A stretch of 64,000 bases of DNA from Anaerolineae bacterium (GTDB lineage: Bacteria > Chloroflexota > Anaerolineae > Anaerolineales > UBA4823). The position numbers and the translations under genes are program-made. Under the pieces are notes generated by a model, which ran no database searches, was not told the DNA's origin, and was given only the letters and a program-made list of their open reading frames with translations. Shown piece by piece: positions 53,606-62,488 of the stretch. Location: NCBI GenBank assembly GCA_003327455.1, contig QOQU01000002.1, forward strand, positions 167,963 to 231,962, read 5' to 3'. How positions within the stretch are numbered: position 1 is the stretch's first letter; every line of letters starts with the position of its first letter.

Positions 53606-54133
53606 ATGAGCGATGAAATTGAGCAAATCGTTAAGAAAGTAACTGGTGACTTAGACCCCTTCAAAAAGATTCTAAGTTATGTGCCAGGCTTTAAAGGGTA
53701 TATTGACCGTCAAGCGCGCCGCGACCAGGATAAGATCCTGCGCGATGCCATTGCAGAGCGATTTGAAGGACTATGGCAAAAAATTTCTACCCTCCAACGC
53801 GATCTGATCGCCCAGGGGGATCTTCACCTGGTAGATGATTTGGAAGGTGCAGCGATCAAGTTACGCGCCTTTATTGACCGTGTTCGGAGAGCCCCACGAG
53901 GGTACTCTGGTTTATTTGACGCAGTAAAAATCAACAGCGATGAACTCGAACGCATCTATCAATACGACGCCACCTTGTTAGCGCTGGGAGACGATGTAAG
54001 TCGAGCCATCGATAATGTTGAAGCCTCTCTGGGTAGCGAAGGAATTTCTGCGGCAATTCGTCACTTACGGACCACGGCACAACAATGTGTTGATTTGTAT
54101 GATCAACGCGCAAAAGTATTATTTGAAGAGTAA
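53606..54133 (+). CDS. conserved helical protein paired with SPFH protein, function unknown
   Basis: A 175-aa soluble, largely helical protein with no signal peptide. It has an N-terminal VPGFKGYIDRQARRDQDKIL segment and charged amphipathic helices through to the end. I do not recognise an established function. AGGATAGGAG lies before the ATG. The SPFH gene follows after 55 bases under the same promoter, so the proteins probably act together at a membrane or scaffold. Confidence 0.75.
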   Translation: MSDEIEQIVKKVTGDLDPFKKILSYVPGFKGYIDRQARRDQDKILRDAIAERFEGLWQKISTLQRDLIAQGDLHLVDDLEGAAIKLRAFIDRVRRAPRGYSGLFDAVKINSDELERIYQYDATLLALGDDVSRAIDNVEASLGSEGISAAIRHLRTTAQQCVDLYDQRAKVLFEE

Positions 54134-54188
54134 AATCAATCAAGGTAAATAAAATTAGAACAGCTTTCAAAAGAAAGGTAAGTTAGTT

Positions 54189-55244
54189 ATGGCCAGAGTA
54201 TTTGATGTCATTGAATATCCAAATGAAATGAAAGACGAACTGGTGCACCGTTTTCCCGAAAGCGGGCCAGGTGATTTTCGGATTGGTTCCCAGGTAATTG
54301 TCCGTGAAACGCAGGCAGCAGTTTTCTTTCGAGACGGCAATGCATTAGACGTTTTTGGTCCGGGTCGGCATACGATAACCACCCTGAATATTCCGCTGCT
54401 CATTGAGCGCATCGGTAAGACTTTCTTCAATGAAAGAACCCCATTTCCAGCAGAAGTTTATTTCGTCTCGATGCGGGATTTTATCAACCGCAAATGGGGT
54501 ACGCCGCAGCCAATCATTGTTCGTAATCCCAACATGGGTTTGGGTGTTGCCCTGTTGCAAGGGTTTGGCACCTATGGCTTCCAGGTCAAAGACCCCCAAC
54601 AATTTGTAACCCAGATTGTTGGCGCGCAGGGAAAATATCTCATCAGCGAGATCGAAGATCGATTAAGGTCAATTCTCCTCTCCAAACTGAGTGACTTACT
54701 GGGCGAAACCACTTCAAAACACAGTGTCCCAGAGTTGATTGGCTTAACAGATGAACTCAGCGCAGGTGTGCGTGCCAAAGCCCAGGACGATTTTGCTGCC
54801 TTAGGCTTAACTCTAAAAGCATTCTACATCGAAAATCTAAAGCCCTCTACAAAATCCGCCGAAGAACTGCGGGCAATGGGCATGCTGGACATGGCAACCT
54901 ATACCCAACTGCAGGCGGCCGACGCCTTACGAGACGCTGCTCAAAACCCCAGCGGCGGTGCCGGTCTCACCGCCGGCATCGGGGCTGGAATGGGAATTGG
55001 CAATGTACTCAGTCAATCCTTACAAGGCATGCAGCCCGGTCAATCTGCGGCTTCCACTCCCTCGCCAGGCTCTCCGCCACCCACTATTCCACCTGTCATG
55101 ACCCCAAGCGAAGCAGCCGCGTTTTTACGCGTCTCCGAAGAGGATGTCATTGCCGCGATCAATGCTGGCGATTTGAAAGCCAAAAAGATCGGCAATGCCT
55201 ACCGGATCAGCAAAGAAGCTTTGGAAGAGTTTTTGAAAGGATAA
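54189..55244 (+). CDS. SPFH-domain protein fused to an excisionase-type helix-turn-helix
   Basis: A 351-aa protein. Residues about 15-235 form an SPFH/band-7 domain of the YdjI (virion-core-like) type (GSQVIVRETQAAVFFRDGNA, FGPGRHTITTLNIPLL). A Gly/Ala/Pro-rich linker spans about 250-300. The last 50 residues match an excisionase/MerR-like helix-turn-helix (MTPSEAAAFLRVSEEDVIAA, KKIGNAYRISKEALEEFL). Related SPFH proteins usually end in zinc ribbons, so a DNA-binding-type tail is unusual. It may tether DNA or a protein partner to an SPFH oligomer. No membrane helix is present. Confidence 0.88.
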   Translation: MARVFDVIEYPNEMKDELVHRFPESGPGDFRIGSQVIVRETQAAVFFRDGNALDVFGPGRHTITTLNIPLLIERIGKTFFNERTPFPAEVYFVSMRDFINRKWGTPQPIIVRNPNMGLGVALLQGFGTYGFQVKDPQQFVTQIVGAQGKYLISEIEDRLRSILLSKLSDLLGETTSKHSVPELIGLTDELSAGVRAKAQDDFAALGLTLKAFYIENLKPSTKSAEELRAMGMLDMATYTQLQAADALRDAAQNPSGGAGLTAGIGAGMGIGNVLSQSLQGMQPGQSAASTPSPGSPPPTIPPVMTPSEAAAFLRVSEEDVIAAINAGDLKAKKIGNAYRISKEALEEFLKG

Positions 55245-55251
55245 AGGCTTC

Positions 55252-55812
55252 TTAAGGACGCATAAAAAAGACCAGCAGCGTGCTACCATACTTGCGTCGA
55301 TCGAATTCGACGAGGTGTTGAATTAACGCACTTTGAGACAGGTCTTCATATTCCATTGGGTGGATTTGCGCAATACACCAGCCATCCACCGCTAACCAGC
55401 CAATCTGGTGGTCGATGATCTGCAGCGTTTTCTTCCATAACTGATAATATTGAGGAGGCGCAATGTAGATGTAATCGAACGCTCTATCGGCTGGTTTTTC
55501 CAGTTCACGCAACACATCTGCCTGGATCACTTGCGCCGCCTGACCCAGCCCTGTCAGGCGTAAATTTTCTTGAATGGTCTGAATGGCTTTCCGATTCAGC
55601 TCATAGAAACGCACAAACGCTGCCCCACGACTTAAGGCTTCAATTCCCACGCTTCCGGTTCCACCAAAGCAATCTAAAAAACTGGCGCCTTCGATATCAG
55701 CGCCAATTATATTAAAAAGAGCTTCTTTGGTGCGGTCGGTAATAGGGCGGGTGGTATCCCCGGGGACTGATTTAAGCTGGCGTCCTTTCGCTTTTCCAGC
55801 AATAACTCGCAT
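55252..55812 (-). CDS. rsmD: 16S rRNA (guanine(966)-N(2))-methyltransferase
   Basis: A 186-aa SAM-dependent methyltransferase that modifies G966 of 16S rRNA. It starts MRVIAGKAKGRQLKSV and shows RPITDRTKEALFNI and motif I FLDCFGGTGSVGIEALSRGA, all typical of RsmD. Motif IV reads IYIAPPQYY where most homologues have DPPY, so the first aspartate is replaced by alanine. This may be a Chloroflexota variant. It is the last gene of the long minus-strand run, with three bases between it and the URO-D gene. Confidence 0.9.
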   Translation of the reverse strand: MRVIAGKAKGRQLKSVPGDTTRPITDRTKEALFNIIGADIEGASFLDCFGGTGSVGIEALSRGAAFVRFYELNRKAIQTIQENLRLTGLGQAAQVIQADVLRELEKPADRAFDYIYIAPPQYYQLWKKTLQIIDHQIGWLAVDGWCIAQIHPMEYEDLSQSALIQHLVEFDRRKYGSTLLVFFMRP

Positions 55813-55815
55813 GGG

Positions 55816-56802
55816 TCAGGTGACCTCTACGCTTTTACGGGCTGCTAAAATATTTCCATAAGGCGCAGTGATGGGCACAACGCAGCCGGTGCCAAGGATG
55901 AACCGTTCCCCTTGTGTAGCTTCGATAGCCTTTCTAGCCTGAGCGATAATCTCTTCAGGGGTTCCCAACACCATGGCTGTATATCGCAATAAACCACCAC
56001 ACACAACCCCTTTAAATTTCGCTTTTGCTTCCTGCAGGCTTGGTGGTGTCTCCTGATCATGCCAGTTTATTGCCTGAACAGGCAGGTCGACAAACAAGTC
56101 AAACATGACATCCTCGCCATGCAGATGCAGCATATTGAACCAGAAAGGTTTGGCTGCCTCCAATACTTCTAAATCGTACTTCAAACCAAACTCGCGATAC
56201 TCTTCTTCGCTCATAATTCCATACTGCGCATGTTGTACCGCATAGAAAATGCCATCAATACCCGTTTTCCGTGCTTCTTCGATAAACCGAATCGTAGTCT
56301 CTGTGATCGTTTTTAACCCTTGCTTGAAGGCTTCAGGGTATTTTCGCATCCACATCAATACCTTATCACGCGAGGCTAAATTTTTAGCCTGGGTTAAAGG
56401 GTTGAAAACCGTCTGAATAATGGGGGTTTCTTCGCCCAATTCCGCTCGGATTACCTGGAGACAAACCAGTTGTTTTCCCAACCAACCTGCCTTTGGATCA
56501 AGAACAGTTAATTTCACCCAATCTTCTGCTCTCTGGATGGGGTGTTTGACATAATCGCGCGTCCCTTCAGAAGCACCTCTCCAGATATCCTCTGCTCCCC
56601 AATCTTTCACGCAAAAAGAAGATGCCGGAGTCACCTTAACCGCATCAAAATCAAACTGTCTTTGAAATTGAATCGTGGCTTGCGCAAGTCGCAAGGGGTC
56701 TTGATCATCTACCGGAAAGTGTCTCCATAAAATCACCGGTACGCGATCAAGGGACTTTGCGGATAAACAGGCTTCAATTCGCTGTCGATGGGAAATGTTC
56801 AT
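55816..56802 (-). CDS. uroporphyrinogen decarboxylase family protein
   Basis: A 328-aa URO-D fold protein. It starts NISHRQRIEACLSAKSLDRV and shows PVILWRHFPVDDQD, HLHGEDVMFDLFVDL and GTGCVVPITAPYGN near the end. The family includes true HemE and corrinoid-dependent methyltransferases (MtaA/CmuA type). The His and Cys pattern and sequence suggest the broader family rather than certain HemE. Its ATG overlaps the stop of the TPR gene (ATGA), so the two are coupled. The neighbouring Mg-chelatase-type ATPase gene raises a possible tetrapyrrole link, but this is not shown. Confidence 0.82.
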   Translation of the reverse strand: MNISHRQRIEACLSAKSLDRVPVILWRHFPVDDQDPLRLAQATIQFQRQFDFDAVKVTPASSFCVKDWGAEDIWRGASEGTRDYVKHPIQRAEDWVKLTVLDPKAGWLGKQLVCLQVIRAELGEETPIIQTVFNPLTQAKNLASRDKVLMWMRKYPEAFKQGLKTITETTIRFIEEARKTGIDGIFYAVQHAQYGIMSEEEYREFGLKYDLEVLEAAKPFWFNMLHLHGEDVMFDLFVDLPVQAINWHDQETPPSLQEAKAKFKGVVCGGLLRYTAMVLGTPEEIIAQARKAIEATQGERFILGTGCVVPITAPYGNILAARKSVEVT

Positions 56803-57137
56803 CGTTGCCAAACCTCTCTTTCCAAATTCCAATCTTTGTCTCTTAGGTAATTGATTTGTCCAAGTGCCAGTCTACGCACCATTCTTGCCCGGTTACGATC
56901 TTTCCATTCCCGATTTTCGACGGTGTAAACAATCTTCTCAAATTGGGCGATAGCTTCTTGAATCCGGCCAATAGCTTTCAATACAATCGCCAGGCCATAC
57001 ATAGTCTCGATAGAGTCAGGTTCAATAGCTAAGGCTTGACGAAAGAGTTTTTCGGCTTCCAGATCATCACCACGAGCGTGGGCTGCCCACGCATTTTTGA
57101 GGTGGATTTTTACTTCCGAGGTAGGATCTCTTTCCAT
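56799..57137 (-). CDS. small TPR-repeat protein
   Basis: A 112-aa protein with two or so tetratricopeptide repeats (KNAWAAHARGDDLEAEKLFR, ALAIEPDSIETMYGLAIVL, GRIQEAIAQFEKIV), which bind partner proteins. The ATG at 57137 is preferred over a TTG three codons upstream. It is coupled by ATGA to the URO-D family gene and lies 30 bases after the AAA+ ATPase gene. It may link those two products. Confidence 0.82.
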   Translation of the reverse strand: MERDPTSEVKIHLKNAWAAHARGDDLEAEKLFRQALAIEPDSIETMYGLAIVLKAIGRIQEAIAQFEKIVYTVENREWKDRNRARMVRRLALGQINYLRDKDWNLEREVWQR

Positions 57138-57167
57138 TCTTTCCAACCTTATAATTACTGAGTTGAT

Positions 57168-58376
57168 TTAGTCTCGATCCATAATGGCTTTCAATTGTAT
57201 TTGTTCTTTCTCCTGCTGACTTAAGTAATCACTCATAAAAGAAGATTTTCGTAAGCGCAGCGCCATCGGGGCAACTTGCTTCAAGTCATTAATCTCTACC
57301 ACCGTTCGTGAATCAGCCGCCGCAAACGCTCGTGCGGCTTCAAAAAGGGTGATCTCCGCCCGCAACGAATCGATCCCTAATTCTTTAATCCATCTTAAAC
57401 CTACTTTAGCGACTGCATCTGGTAACTCAACTTTTGGCAGCAACTCCCGCGCAATTTGAATCTCCTCGCGGGCGATCTCTGTTTCCAGTTCAAATTGTTT
57501 CGCGGTCAAGCGCGGGTTTGCCAGGTATGCCTTAACTCGCCGATAGGCTTCGAGCCGCTCATTGTCATCATCCAAACCCTTGACAATGACACGCAAACCA
57601 AAGCGATCCTGGATTTGCGGTCGCAAATAGCCCTCCTCAGGATTCATTGACCCAATGAGAATAAACCTTGAACGATAAGTCGCAGAAATCGGTCCACGTC
57701 GCACCGTGTAACTACCCTGCGCAGCGGCATCTAGCAAGGCATCTACAATGTCATCATTCAGTAAATTTACTTCATCCACATATAAAACATTGCGATCAGC
57801 TTGTGCCAGAATGCCTCGTTGTAAGCGAAGTCTCTGATGGAGAGCCGCCCGCTCATCAATTCCACCGATCACATCTTCCAGACGAGCATTGAGAGGCAAC
57901 TCGACCAGTCTGGCTCGATCCATCACCGCCAGAGGTTTGCCTTCAGCATACTTGCGTGCGCAATCGGGACAAACAGCATCTATCCCCATGGTTTCGATAT
58001 CTTCGGGTAAACATCCGTAATAGCACAGACTCTTTGGCACGAGAGGAAGCAAGTCTAACAAGCCTCTAACAGCCGTCGTTTTCCCTGTTCCTCGTGGACC
58101 GATCAACAATACTCCACCCATGGCAGGATTGATCAGCGCCAGGAGCAAAGCCATTTTCATCTCATACTGATTAACGATAGCTAAAAATGGAAAAGGAATA
58201 ACCTCTGCAATTCCTGAATCTTCTTGAATCTCCGGTAGATTTAAACCTTTGCCCACAACCCGATCGATCAACTCCCTCAGCGACCGCACACCACTTGAAA
58301 CCGTTAAAGATGGATCAACATCCGATTCTGACGGTGTCTCGATTGGGTTAGTTTGAGGTAAGGGTTTTTCTTCCAT
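57168..58376 (-). CDS. magnesium-chelatase subunit I-type AAA+ ATPase
   Basis: A 402-aa AAA+ ATPase of the BchI/ChlI family with Walker A GPRGTGKTTAVRGLL near residue 93, Walker B NVLYVDEVNLLNDD near 200, and sensor-like IGSMNPEEGYLRPQIQDRFG. A cysteine-rich insert (CYYGC and CPDC, about 118-140) typical of BchI is present. Chelatases need H and D subunits, but neither is here, and nothing else suggests chlorophyll synthesis. It could serve a cobalt chelatase or an unrelated remodelling task. It begins directly after the stop of the beta-flower gene. Confidence 0.88.
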   Translation of the reverse strand: MEEKPLPQTNPIETPSESDVDPSLTVSSGVRSLRELIDRVVGKGLNLPEIQEDSGIAEVIPFPFLAIVNQYEMKMALLLALINPAMGGVLLIGPRGTGKTTAVRGLLDLLPLVPKSLCYYGCLPEDIETMGIDAVCPDCARKYAEGKPLAVMDRARLVELPLNARLEDVIGGIDERAALHQRLRLQRGILAQADRNVLYVDEVNLLNDDIVDALLDAAAQGSYTVRRGPISATYRSRFILIGSMNPEEGYLRPQIQDRFGLRVIVKGLDDDNERLEAYRRVKAYLANPRLTAKQFELETEIAREEIQIARELLPKVELPDAVAKVGLRWIKELGIDSLRAEITLFEAARAFAAADSRTVVEINDLKQVAPMALRLRKSSFMSDYLSQQEKEQIQLKAIMDRD

Positions 58377-58760
58377 CTAATCCATATCTTCTTTCAGGTC
58401 ACCAAAATCAACCGGTGGCAACAGGCTGGGGTTGTCTTCCAATACATCGAATGCACCGATAGGGATATCCGGCATCATTGGCGCCAATGGTGTTGTGGCA
58501 GGAGGCTTAATCGGTTTGGGCGGAGGCGGTGGAGTTAAGCGCGGCTTTAAGTAACCAGAAGAGTGTTTCCGCAAGATGCGCGGCTCATCACTTAACCAGC
58601 CAACATAATGACCGTGTACAGAATACACCTGACGCGTGGGCGTTACCCAACCAATCCATTCTCCCTGGCGATTAAAAATATAGGGGTAAACCAGAAACGC
58701 CGCTGCATCTCCGCTGGTGGTATAAATTACCACGATTTTCTTGCGCACTTTATTTTCCAT
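58377..58760 (-). CDS. small 4-fold beta-flower-like protein with proline-rich tail
   Basis: A 127-aa protein. Repeated short strands (YIFNRQGEWIGWVTPTRQVY, VHGHYVGWLSD) look like the 4-fold beta-flower domain of unknown function. The second half is Pro/Lys-rich (LTPPPPPKPIKPP) and ends acidic. The ATG at 58760 avoids a long overlap with the GtrA gene, whose stop lies 22 bases upstream. The Mg-chelatase-type ATPase gene follows with no gap. No function is known. Confidence 0.7.
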   Translation of the reverse strand: MENKVRKKIVVIYTTSGDAAAFLVYPYIFNRQGEWIGWVTPTRQVYSVHGHYVGWLSDEPRILRKHSSGYLKPRLTPPPPPKPIKPPATTPLAPMMPDIPIGAFDVLEDNPSLLPPVDFGDLKEDMD

Positions 58761-58782
58761 CGCACCTGTAACCTCCCAATTT

Positions 58783-59247
58783 CTAAAAGGAAACATCGTT
58801 ATACGTAAGATAGCGGTTTATATAAAAATTCCAAAACATGACCACCAGAATAGCAATGCCGAGCGAGAGATTGTGAGCCAACCAGATTGGCCTGATTTGA
58901 AAAGCGCGCAGTAGTTCAAAGTGATTAAAAAACTGCACCAACCTGCCTTCAAGAAAGACAAACAAAGGGGTTCGGATGGCTAATCCCACCACATTAATCG
59001 CCGTAAAAAGCATTAACTGATATCCAAGCGGCTTGGAGCGCGAGTCTGGGTAAGTCCAGATTCGATTCCATGAAAAATTATTTATTACCGCTAATGAAAA
59101 TGAGAATACGCTCGATAAAACAGCATTCAAGTGCATAAGATGGGCAAAGAGATTAAAGAACCCGAAATCCACGACGGCCCCTATCGTACCCACAATAGCA
59201 AAGCGGATAAAACGTTTTCTCTCTTTACGATTTCGCAGGATTGACAC
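58783..59247 (-). CDS. GtrA family membrane protein
   Basis: A 154-aa protein with four predicted membrane helices and the GtrA signature RFAIVGTIGAVVDFGFFN near the N-terminus and NNFSWNRIWTYPD near 62. GtrA-type proteins are thought to move lipid-linked sugars across the membrane or support glycosylation. It overlaps the UDP-sugar gene by one base, consistent with a shared role in polysaccharide or glycolipid synthesis. Confidence 0.9.
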   Translation of the reverse strand: MSILRNRKERKRFIRFAIVGTIGAVVDFGFFNLFAHLMHLNAVLSSVFSFSLAVINNFSWNRIWTYPDSRSKPLGYQLMLFTAINVVGLAIRTPLFVFLEGRLVQFFNHFELLRAFQIRPIWLAHNLSLGIAILVVMFWNFYINRYLTYNDVSF

Positions 59248-60206
59248 TATTCTAATCCCATTTTATAGCGAAAATACGCAATCGTTTCTCGCAGTCCATC
59301 TTCCAGCGAGACGCGCGGTTGCCACCCCAGGATTTCCTTTGCACGCTGAATATCGGGTTGGCGTCGTTGTGGATCACCTTCCAGCCTTGCCTGAGGGCGA
59401 AAGACAATCCCAGCCTTATTTCCGACGATCCGATTGATCACTTCGGCAAATTCTAAAATACTCGTCTCATTTGGATTTCCGATATTTACCGGCAGATGTT
59501 CATTAGAGTACAACAAGCGGACGATCCCTTCAATTAAGTCATCAACATAGCAAAAACTGCGCGTTTGACTGCCATCCCCATAAACCGTGAGGGGTTCGCC
59601 ACGTAAGGCTTGTTGAATAAAGTTAGGCACGACCCGCCCATCCTCCAGGTGCATACGTGGACCGTAGGTGTTGAAAATGCGCGCAATGCGGGTATCGATT
59701 CCATGAAAGCGATGATAAGCCATGGTCAACGCTTCAGCAAATCGCTTTGCCTCATCATAGACTGAACGCACACCTATCGGATCGACATGTCCCCAATAAC
59801 TCTCTCTTTGAGGATGCTCCAAAGGATCACCATAGATCTCGCTGGTCGAGGCTAAGAGGTATTTGGCGCCATATTTCCGAGCCACGCCGAGGGTGTTATG
59901 CGTGCCCAAAGCTCCCGCCTTCATGGTTTGAATAGGAAGGTTCACATATCCATATCGAGAAGAAGGGTTAGGGCTGGCAGGGGAAGCAAAATGCAATACT
60001 GCATCTACCTCCCCGGGTACAAAAATAAAATTTGAAACATCATGCCGAATAAAAGAAAAGCGCTCATTGCCAGCTAAATGGGCTAAATTTTCTGCACTAC
60101 CGGTGATGAAATTATCCATCCCGATCACTTCATGCCCTTCGGCAAGCAAACGATCGCATAAATGTGATCCCAGAAATCCAGCTGCTCCAGTTATCAAAAT
60201 CCGCAT
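59247..60206 (-). CDS. NAD-dependent epimerase/dehydratase, UDP-glucuronate decarboxylase-like
   Basis: A 319-aa short-chain dehydrogenase-fold enzyme. It has the NAD-binding [15 protein letters not shown] at the N-terminus, catalytic Tyr/Lys in [13 protein letters not shown] near residue 150, and [19 protein letters not shown], a pattern strongly matching UDP-xylose synthase (UXS). It would convert UDP-glucuronate to UDP-xylose, but another epimerase activity is possible. It follows the G5/propeller lipoprotein gene by eight bases and overlaps gtrA. Confidence 0.88.
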   Translation of the reverse strand: MRILITGAAGFLGSHLCDRLLAEGHEVIGMDNFITGSAENLAHLAGNERFSFIRHDVSNFIFVPGEVDAVLHFASPASPNPSSRYGYVNLPIQTMKAGALGTHNTLGVARKYGAKYLLASTSEIYGDPLEHPQRESYWGHVDPIGVRSVYDEAKRFAEALTMAYHRFHGIDTRIARIFNTYGPRMHLEDGRVVPNFIQQALRGEPLTVYGDGSQTRSFCYVDDLIEGIVRLLYSNEHLPVNIGNPNETSILEFAEVINRIVGNKAGIVFRPQARLEGDPQRRQPDIQRAKEILGWQPRVSLEDGLRETIAYFRYKMGLE

Positions 60207-60214
60207 GTTTCACC

Positions 60215-61900
60215 TCACTTTGTGTTGCTCCACGCCACCCGGCTGACTAAACCATCACCGGTAATTTGGCGAATCTGTCCTGCTTCTCCTGCCTTTTCCG
60301 GTACATCGATCAGGTATAGATTCCCTTGATAAATGACCGCAATCGCATAGAAACCTGTATCGCTCATCGGTGATGGAGACCAAGAGATCACCTGCGGCTC
60401 CAAGCCGGTTTCACCTTCCCTTGGAAACAGATATTGGGTATCCGAACCGTCCTGATCAATCACCATCAGCCGATAGCGGCTGACTTCACTCTGGTCTGGT
60501 TGATTGGCTTGTAAGTACGCAAGACGGTAGTGCTCTTGTGAGTCTCCTCCCATGATCGGAGAGGGTACTGCGGTGGCAAACATTCCAGCTTGTTGAACAA
60601 GATGAATTGGCGTTCCAGTTTCTAAAGGAAGCGCAGTCACCGCGAACGACTCCGATTCTTCCTGATTCGTAATACCCTCCTGGGCAACATGATCAACGGT
60701 ATAAAGAAATTGCCGATCGGGGCTCCACGAAAGTCCCGGTACCCATGCCCAGTCAGCGCCTGTCTGATAAGGGATGATATTTAGAAGAACCTCAAAGCCA
60801 CCTTCTTTATTCACTATTCCAACCCCATCCGGTCTGGCGAAAGCTATTTGCTCACCTCCAGGAGCCAGCGCAAAATTTGTCCCCCACCAACCATAAACGC
60901 CTCCCGAATTGGTCTCAACGATCGTCTTCCATTTCGATACCCACCCGTTAGGGCTAAAATCTAAGCTGAGCAGGTTATTGTTCGCCTGCCAACCCGGCGC
61001 AGTTGCTCTGGGTTCAACGGTAGAAAAGTACACTCTTAATGCTCCAGGCGACGGCGCCCAATCTGCAAAATGGACAATGTTGGTTGCCTTTAAGTTGATC
61101 AGTTTGACTGGTTGGTCTAAATCGACTAAATGGGCTGCCCAGAGAGAATTGATCTCGCCTTCTTCACTCTCGCGGCGCGTAAACAAAAGCCATAATCCAT
61201 CACGAGATAGTCGAAAAACGCGGCCATCTAAATCACCCGAACTGACCACCACTTTTCGGTTTGCTGTATTTCCCTCCATAATCCATGCATTTCCCCCTAA
61301 TAAATAAGCCAGCCTACCCGGAATTTCATAGGTAATGAATGGTTTTTGCACCCCAACCATAATAATTTCGGTGACAGGCTCTTTAAGGATGGTGGGTTCA
61401 TTAACCATTGTGCGGGAGACCTCTACGCCATCTTCAAATAAAATCCGATAGGTAATTTCAGCTTCACCATTTTGACCTTTTTGAGCTAACAAGTTCACCT
61501 GCTCCGGTAGCGATTCTGTTTGGACGACTTTTTGTTCAAAAGGAAGAATAACACGCTCAACCTCAAATTCTTCCTTCACGCGCGTAATCTTGATTGAAAT
61601 GGGTTCGGTAATAGAAGTAGAAATCGAAGGCTCTACGCGATCAAGTTGACCAACCGATAACTTTGCCTGCTGAATCGCTTGCCCAACTGTACTGTTGGGT
61701 GGAACTTCAAGGCGAGTAATTTTCCCATCTGCCAGGATCTCAACGAGAATCTCGTTCGGATTACCTTCCGCAGCGATCATACATCCACCCAAAATAACAC
61801 AACTGACAATCCAGAAGAGAAATCTCACCAGCGAAACCCTGAGTGGTATAATCTCCCTACGAGTATTACGGAATGGGTAAACGTTATTTCTTGGTGCCAC
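60215..61900 (-). CDS. lipoprotein with DUF348/G5-like N-terminus and TolB/WD40-like propeller
   Basis: A protein of up to 561 aa. A hydrophobic segment ends in the lipobox ILGGC (Cys near 40), followed by a DUF348-type ubiquitin-like domain (about 48-105, [20 protein letters not shown]), a G5-like domain (about 105-185) and a C-terminal beta-propeller of TolB/WD40-like blades ([34 protein letters not shown]). DUF348-G5 normally precedes lytic or 3D domains, as in YabE. The start is uncertain: GTG at 61900 overlaps the upstream gene by 17 bases, and GTG at 61828 would give a short standard lipoprotein signal. Confidence 0.8.
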   Translation of the reverse strand: MAPRNNVYPFRNTRREIIPLRVSLVRFLFWIVSCVILGGCMIAAEGNPNEILVEILADGKITRLEVPPNSTVGQAIQQAKLSVGQLDRVEPSISTSITEPISIKITRVKEEFEVERVILPFEQKVVQTESLPEQVNLLAQKGQNGEAEITYRILFEDGVEVSRTMVNEPTILKEPVTEIIMVGVQKPFITYEIPGRLAYLLGGNAWIMEGNTANRKVVVSSGDLDGRVFRLSRDGLWLLFTRRESEEGEINSLWAAHLVDLDQPVKLINLKATNIVHFADWAPSPGALRVYFSTVEPRATAPGWQANNNLLSLDFSPNGWVSKWKTIVETNSGGVYGWWGTNFALAPGGEQIAFARPDGVGIVNKEGGFEVLLNIIPYQTGADWAWVPGLSWSPDRQFLYTVDHVAQEGITNQEESESFAVTALPLETGTPIHLVQQAGMFATAVPSPIMGGDSQEHYRLAYLQANQPDQSEVSRYRLMVIDQDGSDTQYLFPREGETGLEPQVISWSPSPMSDTGFYAIAVIYQGNLYLIDVPEKAGEAGQIRQITGDGLVSRVAWSNTK

Positions 61901-62447
61901 GAATCAAAATCGATCCTTCACCAATTGAGATTTCTTCGATGATATATTCTTCCCCAACACCGGCTACCTGTTCGAAGAAAGCCTTTTCAACTTCTTGGGC
62001 AATTGTATCCAGCAGTCTCCTGGGCACAGGAAAAGGTCCTATTTGGGCTTGTTTAAATTCAATCCCTAGATTATTTTCGGTATCTACACTTAAGCTAACT
62101 GCCACCGTCAGTGGGAGTTGGAGATTATCCTGATGGACATCACCACGAATCCAGATTTGCCCATCTTGCAAATGGATTTGCAAGTTTGTAATGGAAACCT
62201 CACTGGTTTCAGCCAGATTTAGGGCAACATAAGATGTCAGTTGTTGTTCAGAGATATCAATCGTAAATGATCCTTGCTGCTCGGCATCCTGAACAGCTTG
62301 TTTCAGTTTTTCGCTTAAATCAACAGCATCCTCGGTGCGAATAGGGATGGGTTCAAAGTCCTGAACAAGATTCGAACTCATCCGACATGCCAGGACACCA
62401 AAGGAAAATATAAGAAAAAGCAATTGAAAACTAAGTTTTTTCATCAT
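61884..62447 (-). CDS. lipoprotein, function unknown
   Basis: A 187-aa protein whose signal sequence ends FGVLAC, so it is probably lipid-anchored. The rest is a mixed alpha/beta domain (SFTIDISEQQLTSYVALNLA, QIWIRGDVHQDNLQLPLTVA) resembling DUF2993-like or LPS-assembly-like ligand-binding folds, without a sure match. An upstream in-frame start would run through the scpB promoter and is rejected. A -10 (TATAGT) lies 13 bases before the ATG. It heads the nine-gene minus-strand run and overlaps the next gene slightly. Confidence 0.7.
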   Translation of the reverse strand: MMKKLSFQLLFLIFSFGVLACRMSSNLVQDFEPIPIRTEDAVDLSEKLKQAVQDAEQQGSFTIDISEQQLTSYVALNLAETSEVSITNLQIHLQDGQIWIRGDVHQDNLQLPLTVAVSLSVDTENNLGIEFKQAQIGPFPVPRRLLDTIAQEVEKAFFEQVAGVGEEYIIEEISIGEGSILIRGTKK

Positions 62448-62460
62448 TGTCAATACCAAA

Positions 62461-62468
62461 ACTATAAT
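62461..62468. promoter_or_regulatory. overlapping divergent -10 elements of scpB and the lipoprotein gene
   Basis: ACTATAAT reads TATAAT on the plus strand (62463-62468, towards scpB) and TATAGT on the minus strand (62461-62466, towards the lipoprotein gene). The two -10 elements share four base pairs, so initiation in one direction should exclude the other. Confidence 0.5.
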
Positions 62469-62488
62469 CGGGCAAATTGTATCACAGC

